A stretch of 64,000 bases of DNA from Bacillus safensis FO-36b (GCF_000691165.1 NZ_ASJD01000002.1:62001-126000); one strand, 5' to 3'. Positions 35,819-44,586 are shown, counted from the first letter of the stretch. Program-made: numbers and translations. Notes: a model not told the origin generated them from the letters alone.

Positions 35819-37264
35819 TTAATCTTCTAAACGATCCTTTTCTAAAAGTGATGCACCAGCAATACCTGGTTTTGTCATTTCAAAAGGATTTAAGATGACA
35901 TCAAGCTCTTCCTCTGTTAACACATCATTTTGCAGACAAAGCTCACGTACAGATGCACCTGTAAGGATGGCTTCTCTTGCAATTCGTGCAGCCGCTTCAT
36001 AACCAATGTGCGGGTTCACCGCCGTCATGACACCGGCACTCTTTTCTACATATTCTTTTAATCTAGATTCATCTGCTTTTAGGTCACGCAAGCAGTTGTC
36101 CACGAAGGACTCGAATACATTTTTCATCATGCTGAGAGATTGAAGCAGGTTGAACACTAACACTGGTTCCATAACGTTTAGTTCAAGCTGGCCAGCCTCT
36201 GATGCAAGACAGATTGTGTGATCGTTCCCAATAACTTGGAATGCCACTTGGTTCATGACCTCAGGCATAACTGGGTTGACTTTTCCTGGCATGATGGATG
36301 AACCTGGCTGTCTCGGCGGCAGGTGCAGCTCACCAAAGCCCGCTCTTGGACCTGAAGCCATCAGACGAATATCGTTCGCCATTTTGGACATGTTCATCAT
36401 ACATACTTTAAGCGCAGCCGATACTTCTGTATAAGCATCCGTATTTTGCGTTGCATCGACTAAGTCTTCAGCACCAACTAACGGTAATCCGCTAATGTCA
36501 GATAGGTAGCCAACCACTTGGCGAATATACTTAGGATCTGCATTCAATCCAGTTCCGACTGCTGTTGCACCCATATTGACTTCATATAAATGCTGTCTAG
36601 ACTGCTTGATACGTTTAATATCACGAGCAAGAACTTTTGCATAAGCACTAAACTCTTGTCCAAGTCTGATTGGAACAGCGTCCTGAAGATGCGTGCGTCC
36701 CATTTTGATGACATGATCGAATTCCTGCGCTTTTTCGGTCATGACTTGATGCATGTTTTCCATCGTATAAAGTAGTTTTTCAATCATATTCAATGTTGAA
36801 ATATGAATCGCTGTTGGGAAAACGTCGTTTGTTGACTGCGACATGTTCACATGCGTGTTTGGACTTAGCTCAGTATAAGCGCCTTTTTCCTTTCCTAGTA
36901 GTTCAAGCGCTCTGTTTGCAATGACTTCATTGGCATTCATATTCATTGAAGTGCCAGCCCCGCCTTGAATTGGATCGACAATAAATTGATTGTTCCATTT
37001 TCCTTCGATGACCTCATCTGCGGCTTGAACAATTTTTTCTCCAAGACCAGAATATAGTCGCTGTGTATCCATATTTGCAAGTGCGGCTGCCTTTTTGACA
37101 ATCCCTAATGCTTTGATGAGTTCCTCATGAATACGGTAGCCTGTAATTGGAAAGTTCTCCACTGCACGTAATGTTTGAATTCCATAATATGCTTGAGTGT
37201 CTACTTCCTTTTCACCTAGAAAGTCTCGTTCGATTCGAACTTGCTTGTCCTGTAGCTTCGTCAT
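35819..37264 (-). CDS. aspA: Aspartate ammonia-lyase
   Basis: A 481-aa aspartase/fumarase-superfamily lyase converting L-aspartate to fumarate and ammonia. The substrate-site segments are QGGAGTSMNMNANEVIANRA, SQSTNDVFPTA, MGRTHLQDAVP and the mobile SS loop GSSIMPGKVNPVMPEV with catalytic Ser. B. subtilis AnsB is the counterpart; here it is paired with a symporter instead of asparaginase. It starts 18 bp after the symporter stop with an AAGGAGAT SD, so they share one mRNA. Confidence 0.94.
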   Translation of the reverse strand: MTKLQDKQVRIERDFLGEKEVDTQAYYGIQTLRAVENFPITGYRIHEELIKALGIVKKAAALANMDTQRLYSGLGEKIVQAADEVIEGKWNNQFIVDPIQGGAGTSMNMNANEVIANRALELLGKEKGAYTELSPNTHVNMSQSTNDVFPTAIHISTLNMIEKLLYTMENMHQVMTEKAQEFDHVIKMGRTHLQDAVPIRLGQEFSAYAKVLARDIKRIKQSRQHLYEVNMGATAVGTGLNADPKYIRQVVGYLSDISGLPLVGAEDLVDATQNTDAYTEVSAALKVCMMNMSKMANDIRLMASGPRAGFGELHLPPRQPGSSIMPGKVNPVMPEVMNQVAFQVIGNDHTICLASEAGQLELNVMEPVLVFNLLQSLSMMKNVFESFVDNCLRDLKADESRLKEYVEKSAGVMTAVNPHIGYEAAARIAREAILTGASVRELCLQNDVLTEEELDVILNPFEMTKPGIAGASLLEKDRLED

Positions 37265-37282
37265 TTGAAAAGATCTCCTTTT

Positions 37283-38560
37283 TTACGCTGCTTTTGTTTG
37301 TTGTTTTAATTCCTCAATATACTTCTTCGATTTCTCTTGATCAAATACTTTTTCCCACTTAGACATGACAATGGCTGCAAGTGAGTTACCAAATACGTTC
37401 ACTGTTGTACGAACCATGTCAAGAAGTCGGTCGATCCCAACGATGAAGGCAAGTCCTTCAAGCGGCAGTCCCATGGCACCAAGAGTTGTGATGACAACAA
37501 CGAGCGAAGCACCTGGTACACCAGCCATTCCTTTAGATGTCAGCATTAAAATTAATAGTAACGTAATTTGCTCATAGATGGAAAGCGGCATGCCGTACAT
37601 TTGTGCAACAAATATCGCAGCAATGGATTGATAGATGGCACTTCCATCTAAGTTAAAGGTGTAGCCTGTTGGAATAACGAACGACGTGATCGCTTTCGGG
37701 CAGCCGAACTTCTCCATTTTGTCCATTAATCTAGGCAGTACAGCTTCTGAACTTGCTGTTGAGAATGCAAGAATGATTTCTTCTTTTAATACTTTAAATA
37801 GTGTAAAGACGCTTGTTCCAGCCATTTTCGCAATAATGCCAAGTACAACAATGACGAAGAATGCCATTGTACCGTAAACGACAAGTACCAGTTTGCCTAG
37901 CGGGAGAAGCGCTCCGACCCCGAATTTGATCACCGTCACACTGATGAGCGCGAATACACCAAATGGTGCAAACTTCATCACTTTATTGGTTACCCAGAAC
38001 ATGGCTTCGAGTATACCCTCAAAGAATCCTAATACTGGTTTTCCTTTGTCTCCAACTGCGGCAATTCCTAATCCGAATAAGACTGTAAAGAAGATGGTTG
38101 GTAATAGATCACCTTCTGCAATGGATTGGAAAACGTTTGTCGGTACAAGATGCACCAACGTTTCTGAGAAAGTCGCTTTTTCAGAAGAAGCCTTAGATGT
38201 CTCTTCATATTTAGAGATATCGCCTTTCTCCATGTTGCTCATATCAATTCCTGTACCAGGATGGAACAAGTTTGCTGCAAGCAGTCCAACTGCTAATGCA
38301 ATCGTTGTCACAATCTCGAAGTACAGAATGGTTTTTCCGCCGAGTCTTCCGATCGTTTTCATATCTCCAACACCTGCAACTGCTACAATCAATGCAGCAA
38401 TAACAATTGGAAGAACGATCATTTTAATTAAATGGATGAATATATCGCCAATCGGCGTTAACACATTAATAACGGTTTCATTTTGATAAAACAGCGCTCC
38501 CACGACAACACCCAGAACAAGTGCAATGAGTATTTGAGAAGCTAACCCTAACTTTTTCAT
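37283..38560 (-). CDS. Dicarboxylate/amino acid:cation symporter (glutamate/aspartate, GltT/GltP type)
   Basis: A 425-aa DAACS-family transporter with eight TM helices and two re-entrant loops. Conserved motifs are the serine-rich HP1 AFSTASSEAVLPRLM, TM7 YTFNLDGSAIYQSIAA (NMDGT-like), HP2 SKGMAGVPGASLVV and TM8 DRLLDMVRTTVNVFGN, where the Asp and Arg contact the substrate amino group and side chain. The Arg in TM8 favours acidic amino acids over plain dicarboxylates. Co-transcription with aspartase supports aspartate uptake. A cre-like site and three GlnL-type boxes lie upstream. Confidence 0.9.
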   Translation of the reverse strand: MKKLGLASQILIALVLGVVVGALFYQNETVINVLTPIGDIFIHLIKMIVLPIVIAALIVAVAGVGDMKTIGRLGGKTILYFEIVTTIALAVGLLAANLFHPGTGIDMSNMEKGDISKYEETSKASSEKATFSETLVHLVPTNVFQSIAEGDLLPTIFFTVLFGLGIAAVGDKGKPVLGFFEGILEAMFWVTNKVMKFAPFGVFALISVTVIKFGVGALLPLGKLVLVVYGTMAFFVIVVLGIIAKMAGTSVFTLFKVLKEEIILAFSTASSEAVLPRLMDKMEKFGCPKAITSFVIPTGYTFNLDGSAIYQSIAAIFVAQMYGMPLSIYEQITLLLILMLTSKGMAGVPGASLVVVITTLGAMGLPLEGLAFIVGIDRLLDMVRTTVNVFGNSLAAIVMSKWEKVFDQEKSKKYIEELKQQTKAA

Positions 38561-38578
38561 ACGTGAACCCCCTTTTAT

Positions 38579-38592
38579 TGATAACGCTTTCT
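38579..38592. promoter_or_regulatory. Candidate CcpA cre site of the symporter-aspartase operon
   Basis: TGATAACGCTTTCT has the central CG and fits the Bacillus cre consensus TGWAANCGNTNWCA at most positions. It lies 19 bp upstream of the symporter ATG, where bound CcpA would act as a roadblock. Confidence 0.5.
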
Positions 38593-38624
38593 TTGTTGCT
38601 TAATCGCATCTTAACGACGAACCT

Positions 38625-38650
38625 ACAAAAAACGACAAAAAAGAACAAAA
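38625..38650 (-). promoter_or_regulatory. Triple GlnL-type boxes (TTTTGT-N4)x3
   Basis: On the minus strand TTTTGT occurs three times at exact 10-bp period (38650-38645, 38640-38635, 38630-38625), i.e. TTTTGT-N4-TTTTGT-N4-TTTTGT. The published B. subtilis GlnL site, as I recall it, is a direct repeat TTTTGT-N4-TTTTGT. It lies ~65-90 bp upstream of the symporter start. Confidence 0.7.
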
Positions 38651-38713
38651 AGAAGTGAATTTTTTATGAAAAATCTTTAAAAAGGTGGGTTTTTCCACAA
38701 TATTGTAAAAAAA

Positions 38714-38934
38714 AGACTTCGCTTTTGGCGAAGTCTCAGATTGTTGACAAAGGGCTAAAATGATGTTTATTTTAGCCCTTTGTCTTCTTTTCAGCGTGAT
38801 AGAAAACCTTTGCAGTCTAGGAAGAACGAGCACTGGCGCGGAGCGAATTTGACATTCGTGAGCACCAGCGCGCAGGACTGCGGGCGAATGCGAGGGTTTG
38901 TCTACACGCTGAGACTTTGCTTTTGGCGAAGTCT
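38714..38934. repeat. Hairpin-bracketed intergenic repeat, copy 3
   Basis: Hairpins with arms AGACTTCGC / GCGAAGTCT at 38714-38736 and 38912-38934 (one base apart) bracket a 175-bp core. The core has a perfect left stem GACAAAGGGCTAAAAT / ATTTTAGCCCTTTGTC, outer stem CAGCGTG / CACGCTG and the GC-rich middle. The right hairpin reaches the stop codon of the small gene after copA. Open frames spanning it are not genes. Confidence 0.9.
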
Positions 38935-39068
38935 TAATGATTTTGCATCTGTTCACTTGGTGTAAGTTGATTTGAAAAAAATTCATCATAAATCGTATAT
39001 CCAATGAGCACAAGAGCAACATAGAGCAATGCACTAACGGTCCAAACCCATTTGACATTCATCTTCAT
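38934..39068 (-). CDS. 44-aa single-pass membrane protein coupled to copA
   Basis: Starts [20 protein letters not shown] and ends [15 protein letters not shown]; one TM helix at ~8-27 with a short hydrophilic tail, no cysteine. The ATG overlaps the copA stop as ATGA and has a GGGAG SD seven bases upstream inside copA. Its stop meets the right hairpin of repeat copy 3. Not recognised as a named family. The coupling suggests a role with CopA, perhaps as an accessory subunit; it resembles FixS/CcoS only in size, topology and position. Confidence 0.7.
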   Translation of the reverse strand: MKMNVKWVWTVSALLYVALVLIGYTIYDEFFSNQLTPSEQMQNH

Positions 39069-41500
39069 TCTGCCACTCCCTCTCTGACTGGCTTCAATCG
39101 CTGCAATCTGAGTGCATTCAGCACAACGGACACGGAGCTAAAGGCCATTGCTGCTCCTGCAAGCCATGGTGCAAGGAAACCAAATGCAGCGATCGGTATC
39201 CCAATACAGTTATAGGCAAGCGCCCAAAATAGGTTTTGTTTAATGTTTCTCATTGTTTTTTTACTAAATTCCAGCGCATCTGCAACGGCATGGAGATCTC
39301 CCGTCATGAGCGTAATATCTGCTGCTTCCATGGCAACGTCTGTCCCTGTTCCCACAGCCATCCCAATATTCGCTGTTGCAAGAGCTGGGGCATCATTGAT
39401 ACCGTCTCCGACCATGGCGACTTTTTTTCCTTGTTCCTTAAGTGCCGTAATGTGAGCCGCTTTTTCTGCAGGAAGCACTTCAGCAATGACATGATCAATG
39501 CCTGCCTGTTTCGCAATCGCCTCTGCTGTTAGTTTATTATCACCTGTCATCATCACAACGTGAATCCCCTGCTCTTTCAGACGAGCGATGGCTTGAGGAG
39601 AGGATACTTTGATTGTATCTGCGACCGCGACAATGCCGGCGACTTCGCCGTCAATCGCAACAAGCATAGCCGTTTTTCCTTGCTCCTCCAGCGTTGTGAC
39701 AGATGCTTCTATTTGCTCATATTGGATATGATGTTTCTGTAATAGCTTACGCGTTCCAATCAAAAGCTTGTGTCCTGCTGCCTTTGCTTCAATTCCATGA
39801 CCTGGATCTGCTTGGAAGGCTTCAATTTCGACTGCTTCAAGACCTTGTTCTTTCATACCGTCTGTGATCGCCCGGGCAAGCGGGTGTTCCGACTGCTGTT
39901 CTGCCGATCCTGCTAGCTGAAGCAGCGTATCTTCTGTCCAGTTGGCATATGCCAGTACATCTGTCAGACTAGGCTCTCCTTTTGTTACAGTCCCTGTTTT
40001 ATCTAACACGACCGTGTCGAGTGATTGAGTCACTTCTAAATGCTCTCCGCCTTTAAACAGAATGCCTGATTCAGCCGCACGGCCGCTGCCAGCCATAATA
40101 GAGGTTGGTGTCGCAAGGCCGAGCGCACACGGACATGCAATGACAATGACGGCTATAAAGGTTTCAAGTGCTGACGTCACATTTCCTGGGTCAACAAAGA
40201 AAAACCATATGAGGAATGTGAGCACAGCAATTCCTACAACAATGGGAACAAATATTCCTGATATTTGATCTGCCATTCTTTGAATTGGTGCTTTTGAGCC
40301 CTGCGCTTGTTCTACAACTCGGATAATCTGTGAAAGAGCGGTCTCTTTCCCGACTTTAGTCGCTTTTATTTTGATGAATCCATTTTTATTGATCGTTGCC
40401 CCGATGACCATATCTCCTGCTGTTTTATCAACAGGCAGACTTTCTCCTGTAATCATGGACTCATCTATTGCGGATGTCCCCTCCATGATCTCCCCATCTA
40501 CCGGTACTTTTTCCCCGGGTTTGACAAACACAAGGTCATTCACTTTCACGTCAGAAATAGGCACAGTCATCTGTTTGCCATCTCGCTCGATAACCGCTTC
40601 TTTCGCTTGTAAGCCCATGAGCTTTTGAATCGCTTCTGATGATCTTCCTTTTGCTCTTGCTTCCATTAATTTTCCGAGCACGATCAACGTAATGAGGACA
40701 GCACTTGTTTCATAATAGAGGGCTGCCTCATGTGTGCCTTGAACCGCTGACTGAATGCTTTCATATAAACTATAGAAAAACGCGGCAGATGTCCCAAGAG
40801 CGACAAGAACATCCATATTGGCACTTTTATTTCTTAAAGCCTTATACGCCCCTACATAAAAGGGCCAGCCGACAATGAACTGCACAGGCGCTGCTAACGC
40901 CAGCTGTACCCATGGATTCATAAACGCTTCAGGCAGCCAAATAAAGGACGTAAAAGAAAAATGGCTGACCATTGCCCAAAGAAGCGGCAGTGACAAAATC
41001 ATCGAGAATAAAAAGCGTGCCGTTTGCTTCTCTATTGCTGCTTGGCGGTGATCTTTCTTTCCTTCCTCTGCTTGATCTGCAGCTGGTTCAATTAAAGAAT
41101 ACCCAATAGACTGCACCGCATCTTTTATGTCATTTGTAGACGTTTGGCCCGGATGATATGTGACCTGAAGTGTCTCAAGCGCAAAATTTACAGACCCGTG
41201 ATCGACACCGTCCATTCGGTTAATTTTTTTCTCGATTCGGTTTGCACAAGCCGCACACGTCATTCCCTCTATATCAAATTCTGCTTGCTCCATCACCACA
41301 TCATAGCCAAGCGATTGAACTTTTCGCTTTAAATCATCTGGTGTTAGTTTCTCTGTTTCATAGACAATATGGGAAGTGTCAAGCGCCAAATTCACACTGG
41401 CATCCTCCACACCTTCCAGCCTGTTCAATCCCTTTTCGATACGGCCTGCACAAGCAGCACAGGTCATCCCCGTAATTTGAAAGTCAATTTCCTTTTTCAT
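39065..41500 (-). CDS. copA: Copper-exporting P1B-type ATPase CopA
   Basis: An 811-aa Cu(I) exporter. Two N-terminal HMA domains (GMTCAAC with Cys14/Cys17, and GMTCAAC near 80), eight TM helices, the [14 protein letters not shown] motif in TM6, phosphorylation site [28 protein letters not shown], and the conserved Tyr-Asn (ALAYNCIG) and Met-Ser-x-x-Ser-like MAFSSVSVV of Cu ATPases. ATG 41500 follows GGAGAGG; the GTG upstream lies in the SD. It is downstream of copZ in the csoR-controlled copper locus. Confidence 0.95.
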   Translation of the reverse strand: MKKEIDFQITGMTCAACAGRIEKGLNRLEGVEDASVNLALDTSHIVYETEKLTPDDLKRKVQSLGYDVVMEQAEFDIEGMTCAACANRIEKKINRMDGVDHGSVNFALETLQVTYHPGQTSTNDIKDAVQSIGYSLIEPAADQAEEGKKDHRQAAIEKQTARFLFSMILSLPLLWAMVSHFSFTSFIWLPEAFMNPWVQLALAAPVQFIVGWPFYVGAYKALRNKSANMDVLVALGTSAAFFYSLYESIQSAVQGTHEAALYYETSAVLITLIVLGKLMEARAKGRSSEAIQKLMGLQAKEAVIERDGKQMTVPISDVKVNDLVFVKPGEKVPVDGEIMEGTSAIDESMITGESLPVDKTAGDMVIGATINKNGFIKIKATKVGKETALSQIIRVVEQAQGSKAPIQRMADQISGIFVPIVVGIAVLTFLIWFFFVDPGNVTSALETFIAVIVIACPCALGLATPTSIMAGSGRAAESGILFKGGEHLEVTQSLDTVVLDKTGTVTKGEPSLTDVLAYANWTEDTLLQLAGSAEQQSEHPLARAITDGMKEQGLEAVEIEAFQADPGHGIEAKAAGHKLLIGTRKLLQKHHIQYEQIEASVTTLEEQGKTAMLVAIDGEVAGIVAVADTIKVSSPQAIARLKEQGIHVVMMTGDNKLTAEAIAKQAGIDHVIAEVLPAEKAAHITALKEQGKKVAMVGDGINDAPALATANIGMAVGTGTDVAMEAADITLMTGDLHAVADALEFSKKTMRNIKQNLFWALAYNCIGIPIAAFGFLAPWLAGAAMAFSSVSVVLNALRLQRLKPVREGVAE

Positions 41501-41517
41501 TGATCTCACCTCTCCAC

Positions 41518-41534
41518 ATACTCCATGGGGGTAT
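41518..41534. promoter_or_regulatory. Possible second CsoR site between copZ and copA
   Basis: ATACTCCATGGGGGTAT is a 17-bp near-palindrome (arms ATACTCC / GGGGTAT) of the same length and end sequences as the perfect site upstream of copZ. It lies 18 bp before the copA start. Confidence 0.4.
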
Positions 41535-41580
41535 TATTTTTTGAAAAAAATACGTGCTGTACTGCAGCACGTATACTTAT

Positions 41581-41787
41581 TTATACGACATCATATCCCT
41601 GTTCTTCAATCACATCAGAAATACGGTGTAACGTGACTTGATCCGGATGAAATGAAACCTCCACCTGTCCTTTGTCTAAATGGACTTTCACAGATTCCAC
41701 ACCTGCTAATTCTCCTACATTTCCTTCGACTGCTTTCACGCAATGTCCGCAAGACATGCCCTGCACTTGAAGTGTTGCTTGTTCCAC
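41581..41787 (-). CDS. copZ: Copper chaperone CopZ
   Basis: A 68-aa single HMA domain: LQVQGMSCGHCVKAVEGNVGEL with Cys13 and Cys16 binding Cu(I), ending in VIEEQGYDVV. It carries cytosolic Cu(I) to CopA, whose gene follows after 80 bp. A perfect CsoR operator is 39 bp upstream, so it is the first gene of the copper-inducible copZ-copA operon. Confidence 0.95.
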   Translation of the reverse strand: MEQATLQVQGMSCGHCVKAVEGNVGELAGVESVKVHLDKGQVEVSFHPDQVTLHRISDVIEEQGYDVV

Positions 41788-41825
41788 TTCTCATCGCCTC
41801 CATCAATCATTTTCTACAATTTACT

Positions 41826-41842
41826 ATACCCTAGTAGGGTAT
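41826..41842. promoter_or_regulatory. CsoR operator of copZA
   Basis: ATACCCTAGTAGGGTAT is a perfect palindrome around a central G and matches the TACCC-N5-GGGTA type of site bound by Bacillus CsoR. Confidence 0.9.
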
Positions 41843-41859
41843 CGATGTAAACATAAATG

Positions 41860-42165
41860 CTACGATTTTGTCAGTTTCGTAAAGACCGTCATTAACTCTT
41901 CAATGGCTTCATCCCCATTGCCGCTCTTGATAGCATCTGCAACACAATGATGTGTATGCTTTTCCATCAAATGAAGACTGACTTTTTTCAAAGCCGCATT
42001 GACTGCAGAGATTTGATTCACAACATCTATACAGTAACGATCGTTTTCAATCATTTGCTGGATCCCGCGAACTTGTCCTTCCACTCGTTTCAAGCGATTG
42101 ATCAATTGGTCCTTTTCCTTTTCGGCTCTAGGCGAAGCCATATGTCTTTCTTCATGTTCTGTCAT
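41860..42165 (-). CDS. csoR: Copper-sensing repressor CsoR
   Basis: A 101-aa DUF156-type helical repressor. Cu(I) ligands in the expected C-H-C pattern: Cys45 (DRYCIDVV), His70 and Cys74 (EKHTHHCVADA); the DNA-contact Arg/Lys-rich helix is LINRLKRVEGQVRGIQQMI. The N-terminal tail (MTEHEERHMASPRAEKEKDQ) is charged. SD AAGGTGATC. It precedes copZ on the same strand and represses copZA until Cu(I) binds. Confidence 0.95.
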   Translation of the reverse strand: MTEHEERHMASPRAEKEKDQLINRLKRVEGQVRGIQQMIENDRYCIDVVNQISAVNAALKKVSLHLMEKHTHHCVADAIKSGNGDEAIEELMTVFTKLTKS

Positions 42166-42209
42166 GTGATCACCTTTTTTTCATTATGACTTGTCTTTAC
42201 CTAAATTAA

Positions 42210-42243
42210 AGCATATCTCCACCGAAAAAGGCAAAGATATGCT
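42210..42243 (-). terminator. Weak terminator-like hairpin after yybP
   Basis: AGCATATCT / AGATATGCT with a 16-nt loop and a moderate T-rich tail on the minus strand. Confidence 0.45.
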
Positions 42244-42271
42244 GAGCACCGCATATAAAGCTGTGTTTGTC

Positions 42272-42727
42272 CTAATTTGTTAATTGTTCGATATCCTGCA
42301 AAAGATTGACGGATTGCTGAAGCTGTTTCATCAATCCCTGCTGATCCTCCAGTATGGCGGCAACATCGATATCGCCTGCTTTCAATTGCTGTATATATGT
42401 TTGGATCTCCTCTGACAGCACTTTATTTTTTTCAATGATTTGTGCATGAAGGTCTTCTGCCATTTTTGGCGCTGTGACTTCATTAAAATCTTGAATGTCT
42501 GCCTTCAACGATTCTAGCTGCTGCGTTAATTCTGCCTTTTTGGCGGCGTTTTGCACAGCTTCTTCAGCGAGCTTTGGAAATTCCTCTGTAAATTGCTGAA
42601 TGTCCGTCACATAGTCATTTGCCTCAGTGACATATGTCGTTGTATCGTTGACCTGATCAAGCAAGCCGGAGCAACCGCTTAATACAAGCGTTCCGGAAAA
42701 TAGACAAGCCATCACGTATTTTTTCAA
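42272..42727 (-). CDS. yybP: YybP-like lipoprotein under a yybP-ykoY riboswitch
   Basis: A 151-aa lipoprotein: signal peptide ending in lipobox LSGC (Cys19), then an almost wholly helical, Glu/Gln/Lys-rich body likely to form coiled coils (TEEFPKLAEEAVQNAAKKAELTQ, VLSEEIQTYIQQL). It resembles the DUF6376 group, to which B. subtilis YybP belongs as I recall it. The leader carries a yybP-ykoY (Mn2+) riboswitch and terminator, as for B. subtilis yybP. Function unknown; induction by manganese suggests a role in Mn2+ stress at the cell surface. Confidence 0.8.
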   Translation of the reverse strand: MKKYVMACLFSGTLVLSGCSGLLDQVNDTTTYVTEANDYVTDIQQFTEEFPKLAEEAVQNAAKKAELTQQLESLKADIQDFNEVTAPKMAEDLHAQIIEKNKVLSEEIQTYIQQLKAGDIDVAAILEDQQGLMKQLQQSVNLLQDIEQLTN

Positions 42728-42811
42728 GATCGATCATCCTTTCATCTGTAGGATTAAAAGCATCATTTGTTCCGCTTCCCTATCACACAGATGCAAAAAG
42801 ACCTTAAAAAT

Positions 42812-42988
42812 AGCCAGACCTTTGCCTCATGTGTGATAGGCAAAGGTCTGGCTAACATTGTTCATGCCGGAATGGCCGAGAAACAACGAATGTTTCTGTA
42901 GTGACGACCAAAACCGTAAAAGCTACTCCCCTTTAGGAAACCGTTCAAATGTTATGTTTATCATATCGAATGTCAGGACAACAGTCAA
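42812..42988 (-). promoter_or_regulatory. yybP-ykoY (Mn2+) riboswitch with terminator and promoter
   Basis: Minus strand: promoter TTGACT (42988-42983), 17 nt, TATGAT (42965-42960). Then the aptamer: AACATT (P1 5' side), AAAGGGGAGTAGC, GGTCGTCACTAC, CTCGGCCATTCCGGCATGAAC and AATGTT (P1 3' side). The terminator is a 15-bp perfect stem AGCCAGACCTTTGCC / GGCAAAGGTCTGGCT (42853-42812) followed by TATTTTT. The arrangement is that of the manganese-sensing class, where Mn2+ binding prevents termination. The promoter overlaps the end of the upstream cyclase gene. Confidence 0.85.
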
Positions 42989-44586
42989 TGCGGAAGATCC
43001 TGCTCTTGATACAGCACATGGCCCTTACCAGTGGATGCATAAATCCGGTTCCGTCCTTGGCGTTTTGACATATACAAGGCCTGGTCCGCTTCAAATAGAA
43101 GTGTCTCTAATACACAAGGATCATTGGCTGTGTGAGCAATTCCAAAGCTCGCTGTCACTCGCACTTTTTCCTTATCATTCGTAAAGAAACTTGCTTCAAA
43201 CGAATGTCTTATTTGTTCCGCGATATGACATGCCTCTTTAAATGACTGATGAGGCAGACAAATGGCAAACTCTTCTCCCCCATATCGTCCAAATAAATCA
43301 TCCATTTGTAAATGCTCCTGACAAATAGAGACAACATGACGCAGCGCTTCATCCCCGATATGATGTCCGTGTGTGTCATTGATTTGTTTAAAGAAATCAA
43401 TATCAAACAGCATAACAGCGGTATCCTGCGCATCCTCTTCAAGGATCAACTGCGTTCGTTCGATGAAAGAAGATCGATTGAAAATATTCGTCAAACCATC
43501 GATATACGCACGACGCTCCAGCTCTTCCTGCAGCAAACGCTGCTCTGTAACATCACTGATCACTATTTGCCTGCCCTCAATCTCTCCTCTTCTATTAAAT
43601 AGAGAGGAAGCGGTCAGATGATAATAATAGGACTGGTCTTTTTCTTTTTTCCACATTAAATCATATTGCGAATGATCCTGCGGAGAGCGCAGCCATTGAA
43701 TGAACGCTGAATCTTTGATGATTGCTGAGAAAATATCGTCGATCTTATAGCCAATTCCCTTTTTATTCGCAAGTGCTGGAATGATCGATGCAGCAGCGGG
43801 ATTGTAATCAATGAGTGTTCGATATCGATCTAAAATCAAAACCCCTTCAGACATATGCTCAAACACACGCTCCATTGCAATGGGAGACAGCTTAAACAGC
43901 TGGAACGACATAATTGCCCATAAATAGAGTGCGTTGGTAATAAACATCACCACAGGAACAGGATCAATATGCAGGGGTGTAACGCCTAATAAATAAATAA
44001 AAGAAGTCAAAATTGGTAAGGACATTCCCACTAACAGTATCAGAATCTGCTTTAAATATTCTTTTTTTGTGACACGTAAAAACCAAAGCAGCATAAAAAT
44101 AGCAAGCATCGAACAGCCAAACGTATAAACGCCATGAATGATATACCAATAGCCAATCGTAAAATCAGCCAATAAAAACCCATCTACTGGATTCATCGTG
44201 ATGCTTCGATAAAAGAGTGAATGTAAAGAGTTGGTGAACACCATAATGGTTGTGAGAGTTGGAATCAATAAGATGAGAAGCACGCGGCGCTTTGTGAAAT
44301 ATTGTTGGAACCCCGTAAATTGCAGCACAATCAGCAGACTGAGCGGTGCGATAAACGGAAGACCTATGTATTGAAAACAAACCCAGAACATGATTTCTTC
44401 AGGGGTACGAGCCAATAATTCAAACGTATGCCCAAAGATATAAATCGCAGTTGCTCCAGACATGTACATAAACAATTGACAGCCAATATACCGGTGGCGG
44501 TTCGCATGAGCAATGATTGATAATATCACGGACAGAATGCCAGAAACACTCATGATCACAATAAAATGTAAAACAATCGAATCCAT
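42985..44586 (-). CDS. Membrane diguanylate cyclase (7TM-PAS-GGDEF)
   Basis: 533 aa. The first ~235 residues hold about seven TM helices of the histidine-kinase-7TM sensor type. A PAS-like domain follows at ~245-365 (VFEHMSEGVLILDRYRTLIDYNPAAASI), then a GGDEF domain with DGLTNIFNRSSF, DIDFFKQINDTHGH and active-site RYGGEEF (~455). The catalytic residues are intact, so c-di-GMP synthesis is expected. The RxxD inhibitory site usual five residues upstream of GGEEF is absent (QMDD instead). No terminator separates it from the yybP riboswitch. Confidence 0.9.
   Translation of the reverse strand: MDSIVLHFIVIMSVSGILSVILSIIAHANRHRYIGCQLFMYMSGATAIYIFGHTFELLARTPEEIMFWVCFQYIGLPFIAPLSLLIVLQFTGFQQYFTKRRVLLILLIPTLTTIMVFTNSLHSLFYRSITMNPVDGFLLADFTIGYWYIIHGVYTFGCSMLAIFMLLWFLRVTKKEYLKQILILLVGMSLPILTSFIYLLGVTPLHIDPVPVVMFITNALYLWAIMSFQLFKLSPIAMERVFEHMSEGVLILDRYRTLIDYNPAAASIIPALANKKGIGYKIDDIFSAIIKDSAFIQWLRSPQDHSQYDLMWKKEKDQSYYYHLTASSLFNRRGEIEGRQIVISDVTEQRLLQEELERRAYIDGLTNIFNRSSFIERTQLILEEDAQDTAVMLFDIDFFKQINDTHGHHIGDEALRHVVSICQEHLQMDDLFGRYGGEEFAICLPHQSFKEACHIAEQIRHSFEASFFTNDKEKVRVTASFGIAHTANDPCVLETLLFEADQALYMSKRQGRNRIYASTGKGHVLYQEQDLPH

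Noticed and set aside
38600..39058. 152-codon open frame on the minus strand across repeat copy 3
   Set aside because: It shares peptide pieces (RVDKPSHS, HECxIRSAPVLVLPRLQRFSITLKRRQRAK) with the frame in copy 1 only because the DNA repeat is the same; the true small gene here is in another frame.
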